Part shown: piece by piece, positions 8,113 to 15,519 of the stretch
How positions within the stretch are numbered: position 1 is the stretch's first letter
Layout of the letters: each line of letters opens with the position of its first letter
Assembly (NCBI GenBank): GCA_035250485.1
Contig: DATFFB010000009.1
Location: 1-31,407 of the forward strand
From: JACCTH01 sp035250485
Lineage (GTDB): Bacteria > Actinomycetota > Acidimicrobiia > Spongiisociales > ZC4RG35
Length of the DNA stretch: 31,407 nucleotides
Reading direction: 5' to 3'
Notes under the pieces: generated by a model
The model's input: the letters and a program-made list of their open reading frames with translations, nothing else
The model's database searches: none
What the model was told of the DNA's origin: nothing
Position numbers and translations under genes: made by a program

Positions 8113-9215
8113 CGGCTCGCCTCAATTGCCTGGAGGACGATCTCCGCCGCCTGATCCCCGTGTTCGGGTTGAGTGGTCCAGCCGAAGCTGAACCGCAGCG
8201 AACGCCGCGCCTGCTCCTCGGGGATCCCCATCGCGGTGAGGACGTGAGAGACGGCAGCCGCCCCCGATTGGCAGGCCGATCCCGCCGAGGCTGCCAGCCC
8301 GAGTCGATCCAGATGCACCAGCATGGCCTCGTTGGCAACCTCGAAGGCAAGATGGCAATGATGGGGAGTGGTCAGTAAAGCCGGAACCGTTCGCACTCCG
8401 TGCTCCCCCAATCCAGCCTCGAAACGCTCCCGGGCATCTTCCGTCACCCGACGAAACCGCTCGCGGTCGGCAACAGCGGCCTCCATGGCGGCGACCATGC
8501 CGACGATCCCGGCGACGTTGTGGGTGCCACTGCGCCGCCCCATCTCCTGACCCCCGCCGGAGATGAGTGGCCAAAATGGCATCCCCTTGCGCACGTAGAG
8601 GAGACCGACCCCCTGTGGCCCTCCGAACTTGTGAGCAGCCAACGAGAGGAGATCAACAGATCCGACATCCACATCCATCGAAGAAAAGGCCTGGATGGCG
8701 TCGGTGTGAAAGGCGGTTCCGCGATCCCCGAGTAGGTTGCGAATCTTTTCGATCGGCTGGATGGTCCCGGTCTCGTTGTTGACCGACATCACCGAAACCA
8801 CCGCCGCCCCACCCTCGTCGACGGCGGCGACCACCTTCTCGGGGTCGACCCGACCGCGGCTATCGACGTCCACCACCGCCACGGGACAATCCAAGGGCTC
8901 CAGCCAACGAGCGGTCTCGAGGATGGCTTCGTGTTCGGTGGCGACGGTCACGATCCGACCGCGGCTCTGCAGAGCGGTGCCGACCAAGGCCAGGTTGTCG
9001 GCCTCCGTTCCCCCGCCGGTGAAGACAATCTCCTCGGGTTGGGCTCCGATCAAGCGGGCCGCTTTCTCCCGCGCCTCCTCGAGGGCGTTCTTCGCCCGCC
9101 GGCTGATGAAATGGCTGCCCGAAGTGTTGCCAAAGACCCCCGCCGCATAGGGAGCCATGGCGTCGGCGGCCTCGGGACGGAGCGGGGTGGTAGCGGCGTG
9201 ATCCAGATAGAGCAA
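8109..9215 (-). CDS. Cysteine desulfurase (NifS/IscS family)
   Basis: This PLP enzyme mobilises sulfur from L-cysteine as a persulfide, here most likely for MnmA and possibly for Fe-S assembly. Numbering is from a TTG start at 9215, giving 368 residues beginning LYLDHAATTPLRPEA, the classic NifS/IscS N-terminus. H95 (TEHEA) stacks on PLP, D172 (FHTDAIQ) binds the pyridine nitrogen, K196 (AAHKFGGPQG) is the Schiff-base lysine and C315 (SAGSACQSG) is the catalytic cysteine. The frame extends upstream to 9332, but that region is protein-unlike and runs across the divergent gene. A GACAAT box at 9222-9227 (minus strand), 6 nt before the TTG, supports this start as a leaderless transcript. IscS versus NifS/SufS naming cannot be decided without the rest of the genome. 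Confidence 0.93.
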   Translation of the reverse strand: MLYLDHAATTPLRPEAADAMAPYAAGVFGNTSGSHFISRRAKNALEEAREKAARLIGAQPEEIVFTGGGTEADNLALVGTALQSRGRIVTVATEHEAILETARWLEPLDCPVAVVDVDSRGRVDPEKVVAAVDEGGAAVVSVMSVNNETGTIQPIEKIRNLLGDRGTAFHTDAIQAFSSMDVDVGSVDLLSLAAHKFGGPQGVGLLYVRKGMPFWPLISGGGQEMGRRSGTHNVAGIVGMVAAMEAAVADRERFRRVTEDARERFEAGLGEHGVRTVPALLTTPHHCHLAFEVANEAMLVHLDRLGLAASAGSACQSGAAAVSHVLTAMGIPEEQARRSLRFSFGWTTQPEHGDQAAEIVLQAIEASR

Positions 9216-9221
9216 GCGAGA

Positions 9222-9227
9222 ATTGTC
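9222..9227 (-). promoter_or_regulatory. Possible -10 box (GACAAT) for the cysteine desulfurase-mnmA operon
   Basis: Read on the minus strand, GACAAT lies 6 nt before the TTG start at 9215. This spacing would place the transcription start at the start codon. It matches TATAAT at positions 2, 4, 5 and 6. No clear -35 or Shine-Dalgarno is seen. Confidence 0.3.
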
Positions 9228-9258
9228 GCATGAGTTGGCGAGTTTGGACCAACCGGCG

Positions 9259-9699
9259 ATGAGCCCGATCGTGGTCGCGGTCGATATAGGTGCCCCGCTG
9301 GCCGTGGTCTGGGAGGCGATAAGCGACCTCAAAGGTCACGAGCGCTGGATGGGAGACGTGGCATCGATCGCTTTTGGCGGCAACGTCACCTCGGGCCCGG
9401 GAACGGTGATGGAGGTGGCCACCCGGGTCGGCCCGATTCGCCTCACCGACCGAATGACGGTGACGGTTTGGGAGCCTCCTCATCGGATCGGGGTCGAGCA
9501 CCAGGGTCTGGTGACGGGGACGGGCCAGTTCGAGATGGCCGCCATCGCCGGGTCGACCCGGCTCACCTGGAGCGAGAAGCTCCGGTTTCCGCCCTATCTC
9601 GGAGGCCCGCTGGCGGCTGTGATCGTCAGCCCGGTGCTGGCCGCAATCTGGCGGCGGAATCTGGCCCGGCTGAAGCGGCTCCTGGAGGCAGCGCCCTAG
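9259..9699 (+). CDS. SRPBCC (START-like / polyketide cyclase) family protein
   Basis: The 146-residue protein fits the helix-grip SRPBCC fold that binds hydrophobic ligands in a central cavity. The N-terminal strand VVAVDIGAPLAVVWEAISDL and following HERWMGDVASIAF, then antiparallel strands (TVMEVATRVGPIRLTDRMTVTVWEPPHRIGVEHQG split over two strands) and a long C-terminal helix ending AIWRRNLARLKRLLEAAP, are characteristic. The ligand is unknown. I prefer ATG 9259 because the domain starts there. A TTG at 9223 is also in frame but would overlap the promoter zone of the divergent desulfurase. It converges on the enoyl-CoA hydratase gene with only 2 nt between stop codons. No Shine-Dalgarno is obvious. 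Confidence 0.75.
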   Translation: MSPIVVAVDIGAPLAVVWEAISDLKGHERWMGDVASIAFGGNVTSGPGTVMEVATRVGPIRLTDRMTVTVWEPPHRIGVEHQGLVTGTGQFEMAAIAGSTRLTWSEKLRFPPYLGGPLAAVIVSPVLAAIWRRNLARLKRLLEAAP

Positions 9700-9701
9700 A
9701 G

Positions 9702-10469
9702 CTACTTACCCTGAAAGGAAGGGGGTCGCTTCTCGATAAAGGCCGACACCCCCTCGCGGGCGTCGTCAGTCCAAAAGCTGGCGTCGAAGGCGGCCCGCTC
9801 CAAGTCCATCCCCTCGGCAAGAGGCCGCCCATGACCGCCCGCGAGTGCCTGTTTGGCCGCATAGAGGGCCCGGGTGGGACCACCGGCGAGCTCGCGGGCT
9901 GCAGCCTGCGCCTCGGCGAGAACGTCGGCTGCCGGAAAGACTCGATCGGCGAGGCCGATGGCGAGCGCCTCCTCCGCTCCCACCTGGCGACCGGTGTAGA
10001 CGATGTCCTTGGCCCTTTGGAAGCCGACCAGGCGCTGGAGCCGTTGGGTGCCTCCGGCTCCGGGGATGAGCCCGAGCTTGATCTCTGGCTGACCGACCTT
10101 CGCGTCGTCGGCCAGATAACGAAAGTCGGCCCCCATCGCCAGTTCCAGGCCGCCCCCGAGGGCGTAACCGTGAATCGCGGCGATAGTGGGCTTCTCCAGC
10201 CGATCGAGGGCCCAGATCGCCTCCACCAAGGTCGAGGCCAACTTCTGTTCCCCACCCTCTTCGTACACAGACTGAAATCCCTTGATGTCGGCTCCGGCCG
10301 CGAAGTGCGGCTGCCCGGTGACCACCACTGCTCTCACCGTCGGATCGGCCGCCTCGGCGAACGCGGCCAGAAGATCCCGGGAGAGCTCGGGCGAAAGAGC
10401 GTTGACCGGAGGCCGGTTTAGCCGCACCAGGGCGACCGGGCCGTCCACTGTGTACTCGACGAGTTCCAT
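9702..10469 (-). CDS. Enoyl-CoA hydratase/isomerase family protein
   Basis: This is a 255-residue crotonase-fold enzyme expected to hydrate trans-2-enoyl-CoA in fatty-acid beta-oxidation or a related acyl-CoA route. The oxyanion-hole region HFAAGADIKGF (55-65) and second loop IHGYALGGGLELA (99-111) are present. The two catalytic glutamates are in place: E109 (GGLELA) and E129 (GQPEIKLGLIPGAGG). The C-terminal helices (AFDASFWTDDAREGVSAFIEKRPPSF in two parts) are the usual trimerisation region. Substrate chain length cannot be read from sequence. ATG 10469 is 9 nt after the aceK stop, so it may be cotranscribed with aceK, which fits fatty-acid or acetate use feeding the glyoxylate shunt (inference). 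Confidence 0.9.
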   Translation of the reverse strand: MELVEYTVDGPVALVRLNRPPVNALSPELSRDLLAAFAEAADPTVRAVVVTGQPHFAAGADIKGFQSVYEEGGEQKLASTLVEAIWALDRLEKPTIAAIHGYALGGGLELAMGADFRYLADDAKVGQPEIKLGLIPGAGGTQRLQRLVGFQRAKDIVYTGRQVGAEEALAIGLADRVFPAADVLAEAQAAARELAGGPTRALYAAKQALAGGHGRPLAEGMDLERAAFDASFWTDDAREGVSAFIEKRPPSFQGK

Positions 10470-10478
10470 CGACCGAAT

Positions 10479-12227
10479 TTAACCGCTGGCCGGCGCCGTC
10501 TCGCCTTCGGGTAATCGCGCGCTTTGGTCATACGGAAAGATGTCGATCAACTCCCCCGCCGCCACTCGCTCCTGTACCGCCAGCCACCATTGGGCGGTGT
10601 AGAGGTCACGGTGATGGGCCATGAATTCGGCCTTGAGATCGTCCTCAACGCCAAGAAAGCGCTCGAACTCTTCAGGAAAGACATCGTCGGGCCCCACCCC
10701 GAAGGACGGTTCTTCTCCACTGTCGGCGTCGTCGGGGAGGGGTCGAAACACACATTTGCCGATGGTGGTCAATTCGTCATAGTCATAAAAGACGACCCGG
10801 CCGTGACGTGTCACTCCGAAGTTCTTCAAGAGGAGGTCCCCGGGAAAGATGCCGGTCGCGGCGAGCTCCCGGATGGCGTTTCCGTAGTCAACGATGGCGG
10901 CCGCCCCTAATTCCGCGTCGGCGTCGCGGAGGTAGATGTCGAGGGGGATCACCCGCCGTTCGATATAGGCGTGCCGGATTACGACTTTCTGCTCGAACAT
11001 CTCGAAATTGCGGCCGCATTCGCTCCTCAACAGGTCGAGCAGCTCGGGGTCGAAACGGGAGCGATCGAATTCGAGGTACTCGAACTCCTGGGCGTCGACC
11101 AGTCGGCCGGCTCGATCGGCGAGAAAGACGAGCCGGTATCGCTCCTTGACCTCCTGGCGGGTGGTGCGTTTGGGAGCGGGAAAGCGATCTTTGATCACCT
11201 TCACCACCACGTCGAATCCCGCCAAGGTGAAGACCGCCATCACCAGGCCCTTGGTACCCCGGGCGATGGAGAACCTTTCTCCGGTGCCCGCCAAGTGAAA
11301 GAGCAATTCCCGGTAAAGAGAGGTCTTGCCGTGCTTGTGCTGGCCGATGGCGATGTACAACTCGGACATGCGCTTGCGCGGCATCAGCGAACGGAGAAAG
11401 CTCACCAGGTCGTAGGGCCGGCCGACATCGACATGGAAATAGGAGCGGGTAAATGAGAACAACACCGAGACCTGGTTCTCGGTCAGAAGCAGCGCATCGA
11501 GCTCCCCTCCCGCGGAGGAATGGAGCACGGCCAACACCAGCGGGAACATCTGACTCCCGCTGTAGACCCGCCCAACGAGATAGGCAGCCTTGCCTCGATA
11601 GAAGATGGAGTCGACGACGTCGGCACGGTCGACGACTCTCAACCCTCCAGTAAGTCGCAGGTGCTCCGCGATCCGGAGGGCGGCGTGGCGGCAGTCCTCC
11701 GCCAGATTCGTGTACGAGATGCCAAGGTCCGAATCGGTGATGATCCTTTCCACCAGAGTGGCGACGTCGCTGGGATCGATGTAGGAGCGGTAGACGGGCC
11801 GGAGCGCCTGGTGGGGAGGAGTGTCGAAATCGGTGTCGACGAACTCGATGTTTCGGTCCACTCCGACGGTCACGAAGATCTTGCGGGTAACGGAGTTGAA
11901 GAAGGTCTCGGCCAGCTCCCAGTCATCGCGTTCCTGGATCAGGCCCGAATAAACGGCTTTCATCAACGTCCACAGCTGCCGGTCTTCGAGCCGCGCCTCC
12001 ATCAAACCGCGGACGGTCCCGATGACGGTGCCGACCGCCCCGGCGTATGCCTCTAGCCGTTCGAAGCTATCGGCCCGCATCCCCTTCCACTCGCGGTCGA
12101 TGAAACGGTCGCGGGCGCGGCGGGTGATGATCCGAAAGCGATCATCAAAGGCGACGTAACCGTCAGCGATCGCCTTGGCCGCGAGGTTGGCCAAGCGCGA
12201 GTCGGAGAGTGTGGGGTCGGCAACCAT
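10479..12227 (-). CDS. aceK: Isocitrate dehydrogenase kinase/phosphatase AceK
   Basis: AceK phosphorylates and dephosphorylates isocitrate dehydrogenase, switching carbon between the TCA cycle and the glyoxylate bypass. At 582 residues it is full length (E. coli about 578). The N-terminal regulatory domain (about 1-310) includes IGQHKHGKTSLYRELL (295-310). The kinase-like domain has GTKGLVMAVFTL (324-335), K343 in VVVKVIKDRF, and the catalytic segment FPGDLLLKNFGVTRHG / VVFYDYDE (461-485). All signature blocks look intact. ATG 12227 has a GAGG four bases upstream. The 131-nt region before it, after tRNA-Leu, is full of inverted repeats. The isocitrate lyase and malate synthase genes usually found beside aceK are absent from this window. 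AceK is mainly proteobacterial, so its presence here is notable. Confidence 0.95.
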   Translation of the reverse strand: MVADPTLSDSRLANLAAKAIADGYVAFDDRFRIITRRARDRFIDREWKGMRADSFERLEAYAGAVGTVIGTVRGLMEARLEDRQLWTLMKAVYSGLIQERDDWELAETFFNSVTRKIFVTVGVDRNIEFVDTDFDTPPHQALRPVYRSYIDPSDVATLVERIITDSDLGISYTNLAEDCRHAALRIAEHLRLTGGLRVVDRADVVDSIFYRGKAAYLVGRVYSGSQMFPLVLAVLHSSAGGELDALLLTENQVSVLFSFTRSYFHVDVGRPYDLVSFLRSLMPRKRMSELYIAIGQHKHGKTSLYRELLFHLAGTGERFSIARGTKGLVMAVFTLAGFDVVVKVIKDRFPAPKRTTRQEVKERYRLVFLADRAGRLVDAQEFEYLEFDRSRFDPELLDLLRSECGRNFEMFEQKVVIRHAYIERRVIPLDIYLRDADAELGAAAIVDYGNAIRELAATGIFPGDLLLKNFGVTRHGRVVFYDYDELTTIGKCVFRPLPDDADSGEEPSFGVGPDDVFPEEFERFLGVEDDLKAEFMAHHRDLYTAQWWLAVQERVAAGELIDIFPYDQSARLPEGETAPASG

Positions 12228-12245
12228 GCGGCCTCGATTCTCCCG

Positions 12246-12351
12246 TTTCTGTGAAGGTCTACGCGGCCACCCGCCCCGTAAACGTTCACAGAAAGCGGGC
12301 GAGGAGCGAACCGTGAAGGTCTACGCGGCCTGAGGCCGCGTAGACCTTCAC
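12246..12351. repeat. Repeat cluster: three copies of an 18-mer able to form alternative hairpins
   Basis: The 18-mer GTGAAGGTCTACGCGGCC occurs at 12251-12268 and 12313-12330 on the plus strand and inverted at 12334-12351. The last two form a perfect 18-bp stem with a 3-nt loop (12331-12333). The inverted copy can equally pair with 12251-12268. In addition, TTTCTGTGAA (12246-12255) is inverted at 12285-12294. On the minus strand this lies between tRNA-Leu and aceK. No T-run follows the 18-bp stem in the minus direction, so it is not a standard intrinsic terminator, but it could act as a transcript end or attenuator. Confidence 0.85.
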
Positions 12352-12358
12352 AAAAGGG

Positions 12359-12439
12359 TGCCCGGGGTGGGACTCGAACCCACACGCCTTTCGGCAAGGT
12401 GTTTAAGACCTCTCTGTATACCCATTCCAGCACCCGGGC
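12359..12439 (-). tRNA. tRNA-Leu (anticodon UAA)
   Basis: The 81-nt gene folds as a class II tRNA. The acceptor stem GCCCGGG pairs with CCCGGGC, followed by discriminator A (12359). The anticodon stem GAGGT/ACCTT closes the loop CTTAAAC, giving anticodon TAA, which reads UUA and, with wobble, UUG leucine codons. The long variable arm has a GCC-GAAA-GGC hairpin, and the T arm GTGGG-TTCGAGT-CCCAC is standard. CCA is not encoded; the next bases are CCC TTTT. It begins only 12 nt after the ppx stop codon, so it is probably processed from the eno-ppx transcript or has a promoter within ppx. Confidence 0.96.
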
Positions 12440-12451
12440 GACCCAGAAAGG

Positions 12452-13303
12452 CTAGAAGGAGGTTCCGATCAAGCTGGCGATGACGCCGTCGAGCAGGTCA
12501 TAGTGGGAAACCGCAACCTCCTCGGCACCAACGGCCCTCATCGCTTCCTCAGCCACGATCGCTCCCCCCAGCATCACAGGCGCCCGCGCCGGGTCGAGAC
12601 CCGGAATCCCGGCGGTTTCTTCCAATGACATCGCCGCCAGCCGCTCGACCCACGCCGTCACCGCGGCCCGGGTCAGGGTCTCGGACCCTTCCATGGCGCC
12701 CAGACTGGTCCAGGTCCCTGCCACCCCCACCACCGAGCCGCTGAACGGGGTCACTCCCTGGAGGGCTTCGGTCACCATCGCTCGCGCCGAGTTCAAGACC
12801 GCCGCCGCCACGGGTCGCGCGGCCAAGAGGCGATCGGTCAGCCGAACTGACCCGATCTCGTATGAGGTGCCGCCGGTTTGGGTGACGAACTCGGTCGACC
12901 CACCGCCGATGTCGATCACCAGCAATGGCCCCGGGCGCTCGCGACTGGCGCCGGCGAAGGCGAGTCGGGCTTCCTCCTCGCCGCTGATCAGCTCCGGGCG
13001 AACCCCGAGGGCGAGCTCGGCCCGGTCGAAGAAGAGCCCGCTGTTGGTGGCGTCTCGCGATGCCGAGGTGGCCACCGCCCGCCGCCGGTCCACCCCGGCT
13101 TCGTTCATCCGGGCGCCGAACTCCGCCAGCGCCAGCAGCGTCCGATCCATCGCATCTTCCGAGAGCAGCCCGGCGGCGTCCACTCCCCGCCCCAATCCCG
13201 TCACTCGTTCAAAGCGGCCCAGTTCGACAAGGCCCGAGCCGACCTGTTGGATGAGGAGGAGCCGCATCGAGTTGGTACCGATGTCGACCGCCGCCGCTTT
13301 CAT
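12452..13303 (-). CDS. Ppx/GppA family exopolyphosphatase / pppGpp phosphohydrolase
   Basis: This protein of the ASKHA (actin-like) superfamily hydrolyses terminal phosphates of polyphosphate or the 5'-phosphate of pppGpp. The 283-residue product has DIGTNSMRLL (phosphate-1 loop, 7-16), the ATSASRDATN region, SGEEEARLAF, and the phosphate-2 loop IDIGGGSTEF, then GSVRLTDRLL. It lacks the C-terminal HD-like domain of E. coli Ppx, matching the short actinobacterial type. ATG 13303 is chosen because the domain starts at residue 2. The frame is open upstream to 13678, but that part is Arg/Ser-rich and overlaps DUF501. The gap to DUF501 is 11 nt. The eno-ftsB-DUF501-ppx order is a conserved actinobacterial string. 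Confidence 0.92.
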   Translation of the reverse strand: MKAAAVDIGTNSMRLLLIQQVGSGLVELGRFERVTGLGRGVDAAGLLSEDAMDRTLLALAEFGARMNEAGVDRRRAVATSASRDATNSGLFFDRAELALGVRPELISGEEEARLAFAGASRERPGPLLVIDIGGGSTEFVTQTGGTSYEIGSVRLTDRLLAARPVAAAVLNSARAMVTEALQGVTPFSGSVVGVAGTWTSLGAMEGSETLTRAAVTAWVERLAAMSLEETAGIPGLDPARAPVMLGGAIVAEEAMRAVGAEEVAVSHYDLLDGVIASLIGTSF

Positions 13304-13314
13304 CGAGTCCGAAG

Positions 13315-13842
13315 CTATCGCGGCTCCTGCCAGTCGGGGTTGAGAGCGCCGGCAACGACACACGGATCCGTGCAATCGAGAGGTTCGACTCGCGGTGCCA
13401 CGATCACCCCGGCGGGGTTGTAATTGCCGGAAGCGTGGTCGGCATAGTGAGCATGCAGACACTTGATCCCCGCCCTTGCCCCCGCCACCCCACCCTGGGG
13501 ACGGGGATCGGCATCGGAAGGGAGCAGGGCGTCTCGTTCTCCTTCGTAGCGTTTGTGCGCGGCATCGACTTCGGCGGCGAAAGCGGCATCGCTTTTGCGC
13601 CGCGCCTCCATTCGTCCAATTTCGCCCCCGGACTCGATTCGGGAAATCCGTTTGATCGCCAGTGGACAGCTCAGCCAATATCGGGTGGGGAAGGGAGTGC
13701 CGTCATCGAGCAGCGGCGGCACTTCGATGACGACCGGCAAACCCAAATGACACGTGCGGAGGACAGTCGATTCGGCTCGTAAGGGGCGGCCGAGCTGCGC
13801 CGAGATCTCGGCCCGCACCTGCGTGCTATCCGACGTCGGCAC
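13315..13842 (-). CDS. DUF501 domain protein
   Basis: The product has about 175 residues. Landmarks of DUF501 are QLGRPLRAESTVLRTCHLGLPVVIEVPPLLDDGTPFPT (in two consecutive strands near residues 15-50) and YWLSCPLAIKRISRIESGGEI. A later cysteine/histidine cluster, IKCLHAHYADHASG followed by CTDPCVV, suggests metal binding or disulfides. The molecular function of the family is unknown. Its position between the FtsB/DivIC gene and ppx is conserved in Actinobacteria. I chose GTG 13842, which overlaps the ftsB 3' end by 17 nt. The frame is open further upstream to 14076, but that segment is low-quality sequence antisense-like to the real FtsB frame. Confidence 0.85.
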   Translation of the reverse strand: MPTSDSTQVRAEISAQLGRPLRAESTVLRTCHLGLPVVIEVPPLLDDGTPFPTRYWLSCPLAIKRISRIESGGEIGRMEARRKSDAAFAAEVDAAHKRYEGERDALLPSDADPRPQGGVAGARAGIKCLHAHYADHASGNYNPAGVIVAPRVEPLDCTDPCVVAGALNPDWQEPR

Positions 13843-14215
13843 CGGTAAGGAAATTCCAGAGGGACCGCCACCAGGGCTGGGACCCAACGACGGGGTCCTG
13901 GACCGGTGCCTCCAACGGATCCGCGATCCCGCCCTGCGGCTCGAGGACCACAAACGCAGTTTCACCCGGCATGACATACCCGAGCTTCTCGCGCGCCATG
14001 CGTTCGATCTCGGCAGGCGTTTCCAGAGCGGCGATCTCGTCGGCCAAGAACAGGTTTTCGTTCTCGAGACGGGCAAGCTCAGCGGCAGCCGCCTCCACGC
14101 GCTCTTGTTGCTCGATGATTTGGCCGAACGGGATCGTCGCCGCCAGGAAAGCCAGGAGGATCAGGCCGAGAGCTAAGCGACCGATGCGCATCGCTACCCG
14201 CGAGGTGCGAGTCAT
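13826..14215 (-). CDS. FtsB/DivIC family septum formation initiator
   Basis: This is a small bitopic division protein of 129 residues. A basic N-terminus (MTRTSRVAMRIGR) precedes a single membrane helix (about 11-30) and a coiled coil (about 33-66, QEREVEA-like heptads with AELARLENENLFLADEIAALE in two stretches). The family motif AREKLGYVMPGE (74-85) follows. The C-terminal 45 residues are Pro/Trp-rich. FtsB/DivIC acts with FtsL and FtsQ/DivIB to activate septal peptidoglycan synthesis. ATG 14215 overlaps the eno stop (ATGA), implying coupling. The open frame continues upstream to 14623, but that part overlaps eno and is not protein-like. Confidence 0.9.
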   Translation of the reverse strand: MTRTSRVAMRIGRLALGLILLAFLAATIPFGQIIEQQERVEAAAAELARLENENLFLADEIAALETPAEIERMAREKLGYVMPGETAFVVLEPQGGIADPLEAPVQDPVVGSQPWWRSLWNFLTGADVG

Positions 14216-15498
14216 CGGGCGAACTTTCGAAAGGTGTCCCAGCCCGCATAGCGAGCCTCCGTGCCGAGAGACTCTTCGATCCGCAACAGCTGGTTGTACT
14301 TGGCGGTGCGCTCGCCGCGGGCAGGGGCCCCCGACTTGATCTGCCCGGCGTTGGTGGCCACCGCCAGGTGAGAGATGAAGGAGTCCTCTGTCTCGCCGGA
14401 GCGGTGGCTGACCATGCGCCCATATCCTGCGCGCAGGGCCGTCTCCATGGTGTGCATGGTCTCCGACAGGGTTCCGATCTGATTCACCTTGATCAGGATG
14501 GCATTGGCGACCCCCGAAGCGATGCCTTTCCGCAGAAGCTCGTCGTTCGTGACGAAGAGGTCGTCGCCGACGAGCTGGATCCGGGAGCCGAGGCGCTCGG
14601 TCAGAAGCTGCCAACCGTCCCAATCGTCTTCAGCCATCCCGTCCTCGATCGAAACCAGCGGGAAGTGCTCCACCAACCCCTCGAGATAATCGACCATGGC
14701 CTTTGGCTCGAGCTCCGCCCCGTCGAGGAAATAGCGACCGCTGTTATAGAGCTCGGTGGCGGCAACGTCGAGAGCAAGGCCGACCTCCTCCCCCAGCTTG
14801 TATCCGGCCGCCTCTACCCCCTCCGCCAAAAGTTCTAAGGCTGATCGATTCGTGGCGAGATTGGGAGCAAAGCCACCCTCATCACCGACATTGGTTGCCA
14901 ATCCCCGCCCCGCGAGCACCTTGCGCAACGAGTGGTAGCACTCGACGCCGGCCCGCAGCGCATCGCTGTAGGTCGAGAAACCACCGGGAACAAGCATGAA
15001 CTCCTGGATGTCGATCGAATTGGCGGCATGAGCGCCGCCGTTCAACACATTCAGGCAAGGAACGGGTAAGACTCTTGCGGCCGGCCCGCCCAGGTAGCGA
15101 TAGAGGGCCAGCCCGCTCTGAGCCGCTGCCGCCCGGGCCACGGCCAGGGACACGGCCAGCATGGCATTAGCGCCCAGCCGGGACTTGTCGGCCGAGCCAT
15201 CCAGGTCTCCCATCACCTGGTCGATCGTTTCCTGCCGACTTGCCTCGAGACCAATCAGCTGCGGGGCGATGTCCTGGCGAATGTGCTCGAGGGCGCGTTG
15301 GACACCTTTGCCAGAAAACCGTGCTCCCCCGTCGCGCAGCTCCACGGCCTCGCGGGCGCCGGTCGAAGCACCCGAGGGAGCCGCCCCCCGACCGAAGCTG
15401 CCGCCTGCCAGGTGCACTTCGGCCTCGACCGTGGGATTACCGCGCGAATCGAGGATCTCGCGGCAGCGAATCGCGGCAATCGAACCCTCATTGGCCAC
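14212..15498 (-). CDS. eno: Enolase
   Basis: Enolase interconverts 2-phosphoglycerate and phosphoenolpyruvate in glycolysis. The 428-residue product is complete. Visible active-site residues are H157 (NGGAHAANSIDIQEF), E208 (NVGDEGGFAPN), the Mg2+ ligands D244, E285 (SIEDGMAEDDWDGW) and D312 (GDDLFVTN), K337 (ILIKVNQIGTLSE) and H365-R-S-G-E (MVSHRSGETED). The start is GTG 15498, giving MANEGSIAAIRCREILDSRGNPTVE-type sequence at the N-terminus. TAAGGT lies 6 nt before the GTG with no Shine-Dalgarno, suggesting a leaderless transcript that leads the eno-ftsB-DUF501-ppx-tRNA operon. The mazG stop is 21 nt upstream. Confidence 0.98.
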   Translation of the reverse strand: MANEGSIAAIRCREILDSRGNPTVEAEVHLAGGSFGRGAAPSGASTGAREAVELRDGGARFSGKGVQRALEHIRQDIAPQLIGLEASRQETIDQVMGDLDGSADKSRLGANAMLAVSLAVARAAAAQSGLALYRYLGGPAARVLPVPCLNVLNGGAHAANSIDIQEFMLVPGGFSTYSDALRAGVECYHSLRKVLAGRGLATNVGDEGGFAPNLATNRSALELLAEGVEAAGYKLGEEVGLALDVAATELYNSGRYFLDGAELEPKAMVDYLEGLVEHFPLVSIEDGMAEDDWDGWQLLTERLGSRIQLVGDDLFVTNDELLRKGIASGVANAILIKVNQIGTLSETMHTMETALRAGYGRMVSHRSGETEDSFISHLAVATNAGQIKSGAPARGERTAKYNQLLRIEESLGTEARYAGWDTFRKFAR

Positions 15499-15504
15499 GT
15501 GGGA

Positions 15505-15510
15505 ACCTTA
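15505..15510 (-). promoter_or_regulatory. Possible -10 box (TAAGGT) of a leaderless eno promoter
   Basis: On the minus strand TAAGGT fits the actinobacterial TANNNT -10 pattern. It lies exactly 6 nt before the GTG of eno, which would put the transcription start on the start codon. The box sits in the 21-nt gap after mazG. No clear -35. Confidence 0.45.
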
Positions 15511-15519
15511 CCGGCCGGC

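Noticed and set aside
12246..12351. CRISPR array
   Set aside because: Only three copies of the 18-mer, one of them inverted, with unequal spacing and no cas genes.
12313..12351. Canonical intrinsic terminator after tRNA-Leu
   Set aside because: The stem is strong, but in the minus direction the T-run comes before and not after the hairpin.
12053..12433. A 126-codon minus-strand frame covering tRNA-Leu and the repeat cluster
   Set aside because: It is only the open frame through the tRNA gene and the inverted repeats; no protein-like features.
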